A stretch of 19,848 bases of DNA from Lachnospiraceae bacterium (GCA_017652545.1 JAGCAV010000447.1:1-19848); one strand, 5' to 3'. Positions 6,842 through 15,116 are shown, counted from the stretch's first letter. Made by a program: numbers and translations. Notes: a model not told the origin generated them from the sequence alone.

Positions 6842-8359
6842 ATGGCGGGAAAGACACTCATAAAGCTTAACGGAATATCCATTTCCTTCGGCGGCGTGCA
6901 CGCGCTGCAGGACGTGGATTTCGAGATCCAGGAAGGTCAGACGCTGTGCCTTGCAGGGGAAAACGGAGGCGGAAAGTCCACCCTGATCAAAATCATCTCG
7001 GGCTTTTACCATCCGGATCACGGTACCATCGAGATCGACGGGAAACAGTACGGGCATCTTACCCCGAAGCAGGCCATCGACCTGGGGATCCAGGTCATTT
7101 ACCAGGACTTCGCCATTTTTCCGAACCTGACGGTGGCGGAAAATATCGCATTGTCGGCGGAGAGACTGGACGGCAGGAAACTGGTCAACTGGAGCAGCGT
7201 GAAAAAACGTGCGCAGGAAGCCCTGGACATGATCAACGTGCAGATGGATCTGGACGCGATTCTGGCGGATCTGCCGGTGGCCAGCAAACAGCTTGTGGCC
7301 ATCTGCCGCTCTCTTCTTCAGAATGCACGGCTGCTCATCATGGATGAGCCGACAACTGCACTTACGAAAAATGAGATCAGTTCACTGTTTAAAGTGGTCC
7401 GGGATCTTCAGAAAAAAGGGATCTCCGTGATCTTCGTCAGCCATAAGCTGGAGGAAGTCTACGAGATCGCCGAACAGCTCGTCATCCTGCGGAACGGCAG
7501 AAAAGTAATCGAGGGACCGATCCGGGAGTTTGACCGCAAACGGTTCATTTACTACATGACCGGCCGCGAGATCGAGAATGAAAAATTTGAAGTGAAAAAT
7601 GTCGGATCTGAGCCGCTTCTGGAAGTACGCAATATCGGCATTAAGGATCTGTTTGATGATATTTCATTTAAACTCTATGCCGGGGAGATCCTGGGGATCA
7701 TCGGCATCCTCGGTTCCGGCAGAAGCGAACTGGCCAGATCGCTTTTTAACCTGGAGAAGATCGACACCGGCCAGATCTTTCTGGAGGGGAAGGAACTGAA
7801 CCGGAGAACGGTCAAGGACGTGATCAACGCCGGGATCGCATATGTTCCGGAGGACCGGCTGACAGAAGGGCTGTTCATGCCGCAGACGATCTCCCGGAAC
7901 ATGATCTCCGCCACCATCGACCGGAACCTGACCAAAACGGGCTTGATCGACACCGAAAAAGTCCGCGCCACCTCCGGTGAATGGGTCAGGGAACTGAAGG
8001 TAAAAACGTATTCCACGGAGATACCGGCACAGGCGCTTTCCGGCGGCAACCAGCAGAAGGTCGTGCTCGCCAAATGGCTCTCCACCAACCCCAAGGTGCT
8101 GATCCTGAACAGTCCGACGGTCGGCATCGACGTCGGTGCGAAGGCCGATATCTACGCCTATACAAGAAGCCTTGCGCAGCAGGGGATCGGCGTCATCATC
8201 ATCTCCGACGATCTGCCGGAGATCCTCGACAACTGCAACCGGGCAATCATCATGAAACGCGGCCGTCTTGCGGGTGAGTTCGACACGAAAGAGATGACGG
8301 AAGCGCGGCTTACGGAAATTCTGGCCGAGACTGACGGGGAAGGAGGCACGGCAGCATGA
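6842..8359 (+). CDS. Sugar ABC transporter ATPase with two nucleotide-binding domains (RbsA/LsrA type)
   Basis: 505 aa, standard length for tandem-domain sugar ATPases. Domain 1: Walker A GENGGGKST at 39-47 (Gly where Ala is usual), Walker B LLIMDEPT at 164-171, and a degenerate signature LPVASKQLV. Domain 2: Walker A-like GILGSGRSE at 288-296, with Arg for the Walker Lys as is normal in this family, and an intact signature LSGGNQQKV at 399-407. Its Walker B reads VLILNSPT (residues 419-426), lacking both the Asp and the catalytic Glu. Only domain 1 is likely to hydrolyse ATP, in a site completed by the domain 2 signature. ATG 6842 is chosen for the AGGAAG site upstream; an ATG at 6818 has none. 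Its stop overlaps the first permease start (ATGA), indicating translational coupling. Confidence 0.94.
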   Translation: MAGKTLIKLNGISISFGGVHALQDVDFEIQEGQTLCLAGENGGGKSTLIKIISGFYHPDHGTIEIDGKQYGHLTPKQAIDLGIQVIYQDFAIFPNLTVAENIALSAERLDGRKLVNWSSVKKRAQEALDMINVQMDLDAILADLPVASKQLVAICRSLLQNARLLIMDEPTTALTKNEISSLFKVVRDLQKKGISVIFVSHKLEEVYEIAEQLVILRNGRKVIEGPIREFDRKRFIYYMTGREIENEKFEVKNVGSEPLLEVRNIGIKDLFDDISFKLYAGEILGIIGILGSGRSELARSLFNLEKIDTGQIFLEGKELNRRTVKDVINAGIAYVPEDRLTEGLFMPQTISRNMISATIDRNLTKTGLIDTEKVRATSGEWVRELKVKTYSTEIPAQALSGGNQQKVVLAKWLSTNPKVLILNSPTVGIDVGAKADIYAYTRSLAQQGIGVIIISDDLPEILDNCNRAIIMKRGRLAGEFDTKEMTEARLTEILAETDGEGGTAA

Positions 8360-9357
8360 TGAAAAAAGTTCTTCGAACCAATGAGTTCTATGTGTTCATC
8401 GCTCTGATCGCGCTGTGTATCATCATCGGCATTGCCAATCCGGTCTTCTTCACGACCGGTAACCTGGTCTCCCTGATGAAGAACAGCATCGTAATGGGGA
8501 TCATGACCTTCGCGCTGATGACCGGCATCATCGCCGGCGGGATCGACGTTTCCTTCCCGGCCATCGCCGTCTGCGGCATGTTCGTGACCAGCAAGATCAT
8601 GGAGCGCATTGACTTTTCAGGTCCGGTGATCCTTCCGATCCTGATGTCAATCGCCATCGGTACCGTGCTGGGGTTCCTGAACGGGATCATTATTACCCGG
8701 TTCTCGCTCCCGGCATTCATCGTTACCCTGGGCACCTCTTCTCTTTACTACGGCCTTCTCATCACGCTTGTCGGAAGCAAGCCGGTCAACCGCCTCTGCA
8801 AGCCGATGGAGGACTTCGGAAAAGCGGTGATGATCACGGGAACGTCCGGTGCGGTGTCCACCACCTGTACATGGACCTTCCTCTTCCTGGTGGCGGTGGC
8901 CCTGATCGTACACTTTATCCTGAAGTATACCATGCTGGGCCGCGGCATTTATGCCATCGGAGGCAACCGCGTCTCCGCAGAACGGGCGGGATTTAATGTC
9001 AACGGAATCCTGATCTTTGTCTATACCTTTATCGGTGCATGCGCGGGACTGGCGGGCATCTGCCATACAATGCAGGCCCGCATCTGCATGCCGACAGACC
9101 TGATGGGCTCCGAGATGCTCTGCATCGCTGCGGTCGTGCTGGGCGGTTCCAACATCGCCGGCGGCAAGGGCACCGTCATCGGAACGGCGCTCGGCCTTGC
9201 CCTGATCACGGTTGCGAGGAGCTCCCTCACCCTGATCGGTGTGGACTCCAGCTGGCAGCAGATGATCGTCGGCATCGTAATCGTCGGCGGTACTGCCCTT
9301 TCCGCTTACAAGGAACTGAGAAACAGCCGTAAGATCGCGAAGATCCTGGAAGACTGA
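8356..9357 (+). CDS. Sugar ABC transporter permease 1 (RbsC/LsrC type)
   Basis: 333 aa integral membrane protein of the branched-chain/ribose permease family (BPD_transp_2), with about 8-10 hydrophobic helices. Family features include ITRFSLPAFIVTLGTSSLYYG, GRGIYAIGGNRVSAERAGF and AAVVLGGSNIAGGKGTVIGT. It would form the membrane channel with the second permease. ATG 8356 overlaps the ATPase stop by 4 nt and has AGGAGG 9 nt upstream; the next ATG at 8359 is possible but less well spaced. Two different permeases beside one ATPase match the LsrACDB and RhaSTPQ layouts rather than the single-permease ribose system. Confidence 0.93.
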   Translation: MMKKVLRTNEFYVFIALIALCIIIGIANPVFFTTGNLVSLMKNSIVMGIMTFALMTGIIAGGIDVSFPAIAVCGMFVTSKIMERIDFSGPVILPILMSIAIGTVLGFLNGIIITRFSLPAFIVTLGTSSLYYGLLITLVGSKPVNRLCKPMEDFGKAVMITGTSGAVSTTCTWTFLFLVAVALIVHFILKYTMLGRGIYAIGGNRVSAERAGFNVNGILIFVYTFIGACAGLAGICHTMQARICMPTDLMGSEMLCIAAVVLGGSNIAGGKGTVIGTALGLALITVARSSLTLIGVDSSWQQMIVGIVIVGGTALSAYKELRNSRKIAKILED

Positions 9358-9370
9358 GGGAGGCGCAGTG

Positions 9371-10402
9371 ATGAAAGAGAGAAAAGGATTTGCAAAATAT
9401 CTGTATGACGTCACGCGCGATGCGCAGATGGTGCGGCTGTTCTTTATCATGGTCGCTTCCTTTGTCATCATGAGCATAGCGAACGGCAGCAAGTTCCTGC
9501 AGCTGTCCAACTTCCAGTCCATGGCGCGGACCTTCCCGGAAGTCGGCATCCTGGCCATTGCGGTGTCGCTGGCCATGCTGCTGGGCGGCATTAACCTTTC
9601 CGTGGTCGGCATTGCCAACCTGAGCGGAATCTTCTGCTGTCAGTTCATTATCTTCGCGCAGGACAGGATCGGAATGTGGCCGTCCATCATCATCGGCCTG
9701 ATCATTGCCATGGTCGTCGGAGCGCTCTGCGGGCTTCTGAACGGGTTCCTGATCGCCTATGTCGGGATCCCCGCCATGCTGGCAACACTGAGCACGCAGG
9801 AGATCTTCATCGGACTCGGCGTCGGCGTGACAAAAGGCGCCGCGGTCTTCGGGACTCCGTCGGAATTCACCTTCTTCGGCGGCGCGTACCTCTTCGGCGT
9901 GATCCCGATGTCGCTGATCATCTTTGTGATCGTGGTGGTCATTTTCACCATCCTTCTGCAGCGCAAGCAGTACGGCATGGAACTCTACCTTGTGGGAACC
10001 AATCCGAAGGCGACGCGTTTTTCCGGTATCCGGAATGAGGTCGTCATCATGAAGACCCACGTGTACGGCGGTATCCTTTCCGCGATCGCCGGCATCATCA
10101 TTGCATCGGGAACAAACTCGGCGAAGGCCAGCTACGGCTCGTCCTATGTGCTCCGGTGCCTGATCGTCGCGATCCTGGGCGGCATCAATCCCGCCGGCGG
10201 ATTCGGCAAGATCACCGGCGTCGTCATGGCGGTGCTCAACATTCAGTTCCTGTCCAGCGGATTTGGTATTCTCCGCGTGGACAGCTATTTCCAGACCTTC
10301 GTCTGGGGCGCAGTGCTGGTCGGCGACATGATCCTGAATTACTACGGGGACAAAATCTCCGAGAACCGGAAAAAGAAAAAAGCGGAGAAAGAGTCCGCCT
10401 GA
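9371..10402 (+). CDS. Sugar ABC transporter permease 2 (RbsC/LsrD type)
   Basis: 343 aa, same permease family as its neighbour but clearly diverged. Recognisable parts are SLAMLLGGINLSVVGIANLS, NGFLIAYVGIPAMLATLSTQ, YLVGTNPKATRFSGI and AILGGINPAGGFGKITGV. The C-terminus is a lysine-rich cytoplasmic tail (ENRKKKKAEKE). The start is ATG 9371, 7 nt after GGGAGG; the GTG immediately before it is too close. It lies 13 nt after permease 1 and probably forms a heterodimer with it. Confidence 0.92.
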   Translation: MKERKGFAKYLYDVTRDAQMVRLFFIMVASFVIMSIANGSKFLQLSNFQSMARTFPEVGILAIAVSLAMLLGGINLSVVGIANLSGIFCCQFIIFAQDRIGMWPSIIIGLIIAMVVGALCGLLNGFLIAYVGIPAMLATLSTQEIFIGLGVGVTKGAAVFGTPSEFTFFGGAYLFGVIPMSLIIFVIVVVIFTILLQRKQYGMELYLVGTNPKATRFSGIRNEVVIMKTHVYGGILSAIAGIIIASGTNSAKASYGSSYVLRCLIVAILGGINPAGGFGKITGVVMAVLNIQFLSSGFGILRVDSYFQTFVWGAVLVGDMILNYYGDKISENRKKKKAEKESA

Positions 10403-10433
10403 TATATGGTTTTGAAAAATGGAGGATAATAAT

Positions 10434-11438
10434 ATGCAGAGACTTCTGAACAAACCTGAGGATTACGTGGATGAGATGCTCAAGGGCATCTATGCGGCCC
10501 ATCCGGATCGCGTGAAATATGTCAATGACGACCTTCGCTGCTATGTGACGACGAAGAAGAAAGAAGGAAAAGTCGGAATCATGACGGGCGGCGGCTCGGG
10601 CCATCTTCCTCTCTTCCTGGGCTACGTGGGCGACGGCATGATCGACGGCTGCGCGATCGGCGGCGTGTTCCAGTCCCCCAGTGCGGAGCAGATCGCGAAT
10701 GTCACCAGGGAGATCGACTCCGGCGCAGGCGTACTGTATGTCTACGGCAATTATACCGGGGACATTATGAACTTCGAAATGGCGGAGGAGCTGGTGGAAT
10801 TTGACGATATCAAATGCCTCCACGTAAAAGGCTGCGATGATGTTGCCTCGGCCGACAAGGGCGACGAGGACAAGCGCCGCGGCGTTGCCGGCATCTACTT
10901 TGTGTTCAAATGCGCAGGTGCGGCTGCAGACGCCATGCTTCCGCTGGAGGAAGTCGCAAGGATCGCCGAAAAAGCAAACGGCGCCGTCCGGACCTTCGGT
11001 GTCGCGCTCTCACCCTGCGTGATCCCGGAAAACGGCAAAGCGAATTTCAGCGTCAAAGAAGGCGAGATGGAGCTTGGCATGGGAATTCACGGGGAACCCG
11101 GCGTGGAAGTCTGCCCGGTGAAGACGGCAGACGAAACGGTCGACTACATGCTGGAGCGGATCCTGAAAGATCTGGAGCTGAAAGAGGGCGATGAAGCAGC
11201 CGTCCTGATGAACGGCCTCGGCGCCACGCCGCTCGAAGAGCTCTACATCATGTACCGCCGTGTCCATGAAGTCCTGACCGAAAAGGGGATCAGCGTGTAT
11301 TTCGCTAAACTCGGCGAGTTCGCCACTTCCATGGATATGATCGGCGCATCCGTTTCCGTCATGAAGCTGGATGAAGAGCTGAAGGGATTCCTTTCCAAAG
11401 AGGCAGATACTCCGTTTATACACCAGAATGCAATTTGA
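10434..11438 (+). CDS. dhaK: DhaK-type ketose kinase substrate-binding subunit, variant active site
   Basis: 334 aa, the usual DhaK length. DhaK binds the ketone substrate covalently through a histidine while DhaL supplies the phosphoryl group. Equivalents of the E. coli residues are present with a one-residue offset: His57 (E. coli 56), Asp110 in GNYTGD (E. coli 109), and covalent His219 in GMGIHGEPG (E. coli 218). The loop normally reading GGGSGHEP is GGGSGHLP here (residues 52-59), so a near-invariant Glu next to the catalytic His is Leu. That suggests a substrate other than dihydroxyacetone, perhaps a tetrulose or longer ketose (inference). Start: GGAGG upstream of ATG 10434. It lies 31 nt after permease 2 and 19 nt before dhaL. 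No DhaM or DhaS/DhaR is seen. Confidence 0.9.
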   Translation: MQRLLNKPEDYVDEMLKGIYAAHPDRVKYVNDDLRCYVTTKKKEGKVGIMTGGGSGHLPLFLGYVGDGMIDGCAIGGVFQSPSAEQIANVTREIDSGAGVLYVYGNYTGDIMNFEMAEELVEFDDIKCLHVKGCDDVASADKGDEDKRRGVAGIYFVFKCAGAAADAMLPLEEVARIAEKANGAVRTFGVALSPCVIPENGKANFSVKEGEMELGMGIHGEPGVEVCPVKTADETVDYMLERILKDLELKEGDEAAVLMNGLGATPLEELYIMYRRVHEVLTEKGISVYFAKLGEFATSMDMIGASVSVMKLDEELKGFLSKEADTPFIHQNAI

Positions 11439-11457
11439 TTTAGAGTTGGAGAATACT

Positions 11458-12087
11458 ATGGAAATCACGAGAGAAGATGTCATCTGCTTCATCAATAAGG
11501 CTGCAGATGAGATGAATGAGAATAAGGATTACCTGATCGAACTGGACGCCAATTCCGGCGACGGCGATCTGGGTCTGACCATGAGCAAGGGATTTGCGGC
11601 TGCACGGGACAAGGTCAATGCTTCGGAAGAAAAGGATCTGGGCAAGCTTCTGTTTGCCGCCGGTTCCGCCATCGCCGCTGCCGTTCCCTCGACGATGGGA
11701 ACGCTTATGGGCAGCGGAATGCTGGGTGCCGCGAAGGCGCTGAAAGGAAAAGAGACGCTGGATGCTGCCGGTTTTGCGGCATTTGCACAGGGGTATTATG
11801 ACGGCACCCAGAAACGCGGAAAGGCAAATCCGGGGGAACGTACCGTACTTGATTCCCTGAAGCCTGCGGCCGATGCCGCGAACGCTGCTGCACAGCAGGG
11901 CTGCGATGATGCGAAGGAACTGGCAAGACTGGCCTACGAGGCGGCGCTTGGCGGCGTGGAAGCGACAAAGGACATGGCACCGGTCTATGGCAAGGCCTAT
12001 GTCCACCGTGAGAAACTCCACGGCGTGCCGGACCAGGGTGCGATCGTGGGAAGCCTGCTGTACAAAGCATGGACGGAAGCGCTGTAA
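11458..12087 (+). CDS. dhaL: DhaL-type kinase nucleotide-binding subunit
   Basis: 209 aa, alpha-helical DhaL family. The Mg-ADP/ATP site LDANSGDGDLG gives Asp30, Asp35 and Asp37, the same numbering as E. coli DhaL; the usual His after the last Asp is Leu. SAIAAAVPSTMGTLMGSG and KRGKANPGERTVLDSLKPA are the nucleotide-lid and conserved DSL segments; GRASYLGER-type motifs are replaced by KAYVHREKLHGVPDQGA near the end. Known role: donates phosphate to substrate on DhaK, either from ATP directly or via PTS protein DhaM. With no DhaM here, an ATP-dependent split kinase is likely but unproven. ATG 11458 follows TTGGAGAA; the upstream in-frame ATG at 11428 overlaps dhaK and lacks a site. Confidence 0.88.
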   Translation: MEITREDVICFINKAADEMNENKDYLIELDANSGDGDLGLTMSKGFAAARDKVNASEEKDLGKLLFAAGSAIAAAVPSTMGTLMGSGMLGAAKALKGKETLDAAGFAAFAQGYYDGTQKRGKANPGERTVLDSLKPAADAANAAAQQGCDDAKELARLAYEAALGGVEATKDMAPVYGKAYVHREKLHGVPDQGAIVGSLLYKAWTEAL

Positions 12088-12123
12088 AAAACTGACAGGA
12101 TTAGAGAAGAAGCGAGGTAGCGC

Positions 12124-13659
12124 ATGACAGAAAAATATATCGTCGGAATTGACATGGGCACAACGAGTGTCCGCGCCGGTATCTATAAACTGGATGGTCA
12201 TGAGGTTGCATTTTCCGCCACCGAATATGAAACCATCCATCAGCATCCGGGATGGGCGGAACAGCGTCCGATGGACTGGTGGAACGGTCTTCAGAAAAGT
12301 ATGAAGAACGCCATGCAGACCGCCGGCGTCGACAAGGAAGATATCATTGCCGTCGGATATGACCTGACCTGCTGTTCGGTCATGCTCTGCAAAAAAGACG
12401 GCACGCCGCTCCGGGACTGCCTCATCTGGATGGATGTACGATCCGCAAAGGAAGCTGCCGAAATCGCGGCGACCGGGGATCCCGCGCTGAAATTCAACGG
12501 CTACGGAAGCGTGTCCGCCGAGTGGATGCCCTGCAAGGCACTCTGGCTGAAGCGTCACGAGAGAGAAAACTATGACGCCGCGGATGTGGTATGCGAGTGC
12601 ACGGACTGGATCACTTACATGCTGACCGGAAAGTGGACTGCCAGCATGTCCAATATTTCTACCCGATGGTATTACGATTCGAGAAACGGCGGCTTCCCCA
12701 GATCCCTGTACGAGGCGATCGGTCTGGAAGACGTGCTGGATAAATTCCCGAAAGAGATCCACTATATGGGCGACAACATCGGTACGCTGCGGAAAGAGGC
12801 CGCGGAGTTCCTCGGACTTTCCGAGAATACCATAGTTGCCCAGGGCGGTCCGGACGCCTTCATCGGCTGCTTCGGCCTTGGCGTGATCACGCCGGGCAAG
12901 GTTGCGCTGATCACAGGCTCCAGCCATCTAATCCTCGGCCAGACAGATGTATACAAATATACGAAAAGCGGTATCTTCGGTCCGTTCCCCGGCGGCATCC
13001 GGGAGGGTTACGGCATGATCGAAGGCGGCCAGACTTCCTCCGGTTCCATCGTGAGCTGGTTCAAGAACCGTTTCTGTCAGGACCTGAATGACAAAGAGGG
13101 CGGCGCTTACGGCGAACTGAACCGTGAAGCCGCAAAACTCGCACCCGGATCCGACGGCCTTCTCGTGCTCGACTGGTGGCAGGGCAACCGTACGCCATAC
13201 ACGGACGGCGCCATCCGCGGAAATATTTACGGACTGTCGCTGGGCCATACGCAGGCGCATCTCTTCCGGGCCATCATGGAGGGCGTCGCTTACGGAACGG
13301 AAAATGTATTCCAGTCCTTCCGCAATGCCGGCTATGAGGTCAATGAGATCTACATGGGCGGCGGTACGACAAACAGCGATCTGTTCATGCAGATTCATGC
13401 CGACGTCTCCAACGTCGTCGTCAATGTGCCGGAAGATCCGCAGTCCTGTGCTCTGGGCAGTGCGATCCTCGCCGCTGTCGCCGCAGGCGTGTATGAGACC
13501 TTCGATCAGGCGGTCGAAAACATGGTGCGCTACAGCAAACGGATCGAGCCGAATGCCGAGAACCACAGAATCTATCAGAAATATTTCGCACAGTATCAGA
13601 AGGCCTACGGCGAATTCGGCCAGTGGATGCGCGATACCAGCGCGATCAATGCACAGTAG
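12124..13659 (+). CDS. FGGY-family carbohydrate kinase
   Basis: 511 aa, full FGGY length. The N-terminal ATPase loop is GIDMGTTSVRAGIYKLDG (residues 8-25). GYDLTCCSVM and LIWMDVRSAKEA line the sugar site and resemble ribulokinase/ribitol-kinase-like members more than glycerol kinase. The likely catalytic base is Asp244 in GGPDAFIGCFG. The C-terminal domain has EGGQTSSGSIVSW, then GVAYGTENVFQSF, YMGGGTTNSDLFMQIHADV and GSAILAAVAAG, the adenosine-binding signature. The enzyme would phosphorylate a terminal hydroxyl of an imported sugar or polyol. The GAGGT site is well placed before ATG 12124. It lies between dhaL and the epimerase gene with short gaps (36 and 16 nt). Exact substrate unknown; L-xylulose, L-ribulose, a polyol or AI-2-like compound are all possible. 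Confidence 0.92.
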   Translation: MTEKYIVGIDMGTTSVRAGIYKLDGHEVAFSATEYETIHQHPGWAEQRPMDWWNGLQKSMKNAMQTAGVDKEDIIAVGYDLTCCSVMLCKKDGTPLRDCLIWMDVRSAKEAAEIAATGDPALKFNGYGSVSAEWMPCKALWLKRHERENYDAADVVCECTDWITYMLTGKWTASMSNISTRWYYDSRNGGFPRSLYEAIGLEDVLDKFPKEIHYMGDNIGTLRKEAAEFLGLSENTIVAQGGPDAFIGCFGLGVITPGKVALITGSSHLILGQTDVYKYTKSGIFGPFPGGIREGYGMIEGGQTSSGSIVSWFKNRFCQDLNDKEGGAYGELNREAAKLAPGSDGLLVLDWWQGNRTPYTDGAIRGNIYGLSLGHTQAHLFRAIMEGVAYGTENVFQSFRNAGYEVNEIYMGGGTTNSDLFMQIHADVSNVVVNVPEDPQSCALGSAILAAVAAGVYETFDQAVENMVRYSKRIEPNAENHRIYQKYFAQYQKAYGEFGQWMRDTSAINAQ

Positions 13660-13675
13660 CAGAAACAGGATCACT

Positions 13676-14512
13676 ATGTACAGATATTCACTGGGAATGT
13701 ATGAAAAGGCGCTTCCGGATGAGATGCCGCTCGAAGAGAAGATGCAGATCGCGAAGGAAAGCGGCTACGATCATCTGGAGTTCTGCGTTGACCTGAATGA
13801 AGAAAGGGCTGCGCGGATTGACTGGACGGAAACCGAACGCAGAAAATGGCGCGAGCGCTCCGTCCTGCTTGGCATGCCTTTTACCACCTTCTCCCTCAGC
13901 CTCCTCCGGAAAACGCCCCTGGGACATCCGGATCCGGAGAAAAACCGCGAAGCGTTCCGCGTGCTCGACGAGGGATGCCGCCTGGCAGTGGATCTTGGCT
14001 GCCGCGTCATGCTGGTAAACGGCTATGATGTCTACGACGAACCTTCCACCGCCGAAACCAGGGCGCGGTTTTTCGAAAATCTGCCGCGGGCCGTGGCGAT
14101 CTGCGCTTACCGCGGCGTTATCCTCGGAATCGAGAATGCGGAGATGCCTTTCTGCGCGACCATCTCCGACGCGGTGGAGATCTGCAAAAAAGTACCTTCC
14201 CCCTATCTGCGCGTTTACGGCGACATCGCCAACGACACCAACGCGTTTGACGGCGACGCCGAAAAGGTCACCACGGACCTGCTGAAGGGGAAAGGTTATA
14301 TCACTTCACTTCATCTGAAGGATTCCCTGCCGGGACAGTACCGTTTTCAGGATTACGGCAAAGGACATGTGGATTTTGCACGCTGCGTTTCCACAGCCAG
14401 AGAGATGGGCGTCCGCCTCTTTACCGCAGAGCTGTTCTGCGACAGGAACCGGGATTATATTGGTTATGTGAAAGAAGTAGCGCAGTTCCTGCGCGGATAT
14501 CTCGATGCATAA
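13676..14512 (+). CDS. Sugar-phosphate 3-epimerase, UlaE/SgbU-like TIM barrel
   Basis: 278 aa. It resembles L-xylulose-5-phosphate (L-ribulose-5-phosphate) 3-epimerases of the AP-endonuclease-2/xylose-isomerase-like superfamily. The metal and catalytic quartet is visible: Glu153 in GIENAE, Asp183 in YGDIAN, His213 in SLHLKDS and Glu252 in TAELF, nearly the positions known for UlaE (155, 185, 211, 251). KGHVDFARC is also typical. It would invert C3 of a ketose phosphate made by one of the two kinases. The true start is ATG 13676 after CAGGA; the same frame is open upstream through the kinase gene but that part is not coding. Last gene of the operon, followed by a terminator. Activity on a non-pentose ketose phosphate cannot be excluded. 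Confidence 0.88.
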   Translation: MYRYSLGMYEKALPDEMPLEEKMQIAKESGYDHLEFCVDLNEERAARIDWTETERRKWRERSVLLGMPFTTFSLSLLRKTPLGHPDPEKNREAFRVLDEGCRLAVDLGCRVMLVNGYDVYDEPSTAETRARFFENLPRAVAICAYRGVILGIENAEMPFCATISDAVEICKKVPSPYLRVYGDIANDTNAFDGDAEKVTTDLLKGKGYITSLHLKDSLPGQYRFQDYGKGHVDFARCVSTAREMGVRLFTAELFCDRNRDYIGYVKEVAQFLRGYLDA

Positions 14513-14519
14513 GCAGTAA

Positions 14520-14545
14520 GACAGGAGGGATGTTTCCCTCCTGTC
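14520..14545. terminator. Operon terminator, probably bidirectional
   Basis: A perfect 11-bp stem, GACAGGAGGGA with TCCCTCCTGTC, and a 4-nt loop start 7 nt after the epimerase stop. On the plus strand TCATTTATTCCTATT follows. The minus-strand SIS gene ends 11 nt away on the other side, so the hairpin can serve both, although the minus-side T-tract (TTACTGCTT) is weaker. Confidence 0.85.
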
Positions 14546-14555
14546 TCATTTATTC

Positions 14556-15116
14556 CTATTCCAGATTCGCATGCCGCCCGAACATCGTATCGCTGTCCAT
14601 TCCAAGTTTTTCCATCAGCATCATGATCACAATATCCATATAGATTCCTTCGCTCTGCTCAAAAAGCGATCCCATCGGCTGGACGGATTTCACCGCGCCC
14701 TGTACGTCGCTCTTCGGGCTGACGGCCGGGATCTTTATTACCACATCCGCCGTCTTTCCGATTACGGATTCCGGATTGATCGTGATCAGTGCGACCTTGG
14801 CGCCGACCTCCTTTGCCTTCGCTGCATGACTGACAAGAGACTTTGTCGTCCCGCTGCCGCTGCAGATGACCAGCAATCCGTTTTCGGTAATATTCGGCGT
14901 ACACGTTTCTCCGACCATATAGGATTTGAGGCCCATATGCATCAGACGCATCGCAAAACCCCGGATCTGAAATCCGCTTCTCCCCGCACCGGCACAGAAA
15001 ATCTCGTCTGCATCCAGCAAAAGCCTGACAAACTGTTCCGTTGCCGCCGGATCAATCGAGGCCAGGACTGCCTCCAGTTCTTTGATTACAAGTCTGCTGT
15101 ATTCTCTGTTGTTCAT
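14556..15116 (-). CDS. SIS-domain 6-phospho-3-hexuloisomerase-like protein
   Basis: 186 aa, the size of HxlB (PHI). The SIS sugar-phosphate isomerase fold is shown by CAGAGRSGFQIRGFAMRLMH, GETCTPNI, LLVICSGSGTTKSLVSHAAK and VALITINPESVIGKTADV; SVQPMGSLFEQ near the C-terminus is characteristic of 6-phospho-3-hexuloisomerases. PHI converts 3-hexulose 6-phosphate to fructose 6-phosphate in the ribulose monophosphate pathway. No hexulose-phosphate synthase (HxlA) is in the window, and many HxlB-like proteins serve other sugar phosphates. GGGAG lies about 10 nt before ATG 15116. It is the last gene of the minus-strand cluster and converges with the sugar operon, so a functional link to that operon is only suggestive. 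Confidence 0.87.
   Translation of the reverse strand: MNNREYSRLVIKELEAVLASIDPAATEQFVRLLLDADEIFCAGAGRSGFQIRGFAMRLMHMGLKSYMVGETCTPNITENGLLVICSGSGTTKSLVSHAAKAKEVGAKVALITINPESVIGKTADVVIKIPAVSPKSDVQGAVKSVQPMGSLFEQSEGIYMDIVIMMLMEKLGMDSDTMFGRHANLE

Noticed and set aside
6842..8359. Frameshift or damage in the ATPase because of the odd second Walker B
   Set aside because: The frame is intact, length is normal, flanking motifs are well conserved, and the neighbouring gene start overlaps as expected for a functional operon.
9227..10453. Minus-strand open frame (408 codons) under the permease genes
   Set aside because: Its Asp/His/Arg-rich translation is the complement of membrane-protein codons; the permeases on the plus strand are convincing.
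11440..12927. Long minus-strand open frame (495 codons) across dhaL and the FGGY kinase
   Set aside because: It spans two well-supported genes on the other strand and has Cys/His/Arg-rich composition typical of an antisense shadow.
13124..13675. Upstream extension of the epimerase frame into the FGGY kinase gene
   Set aside because: The kinase frame is intact through 13659, and the epimerase has its own ribosome binding site and ATG at 13676.
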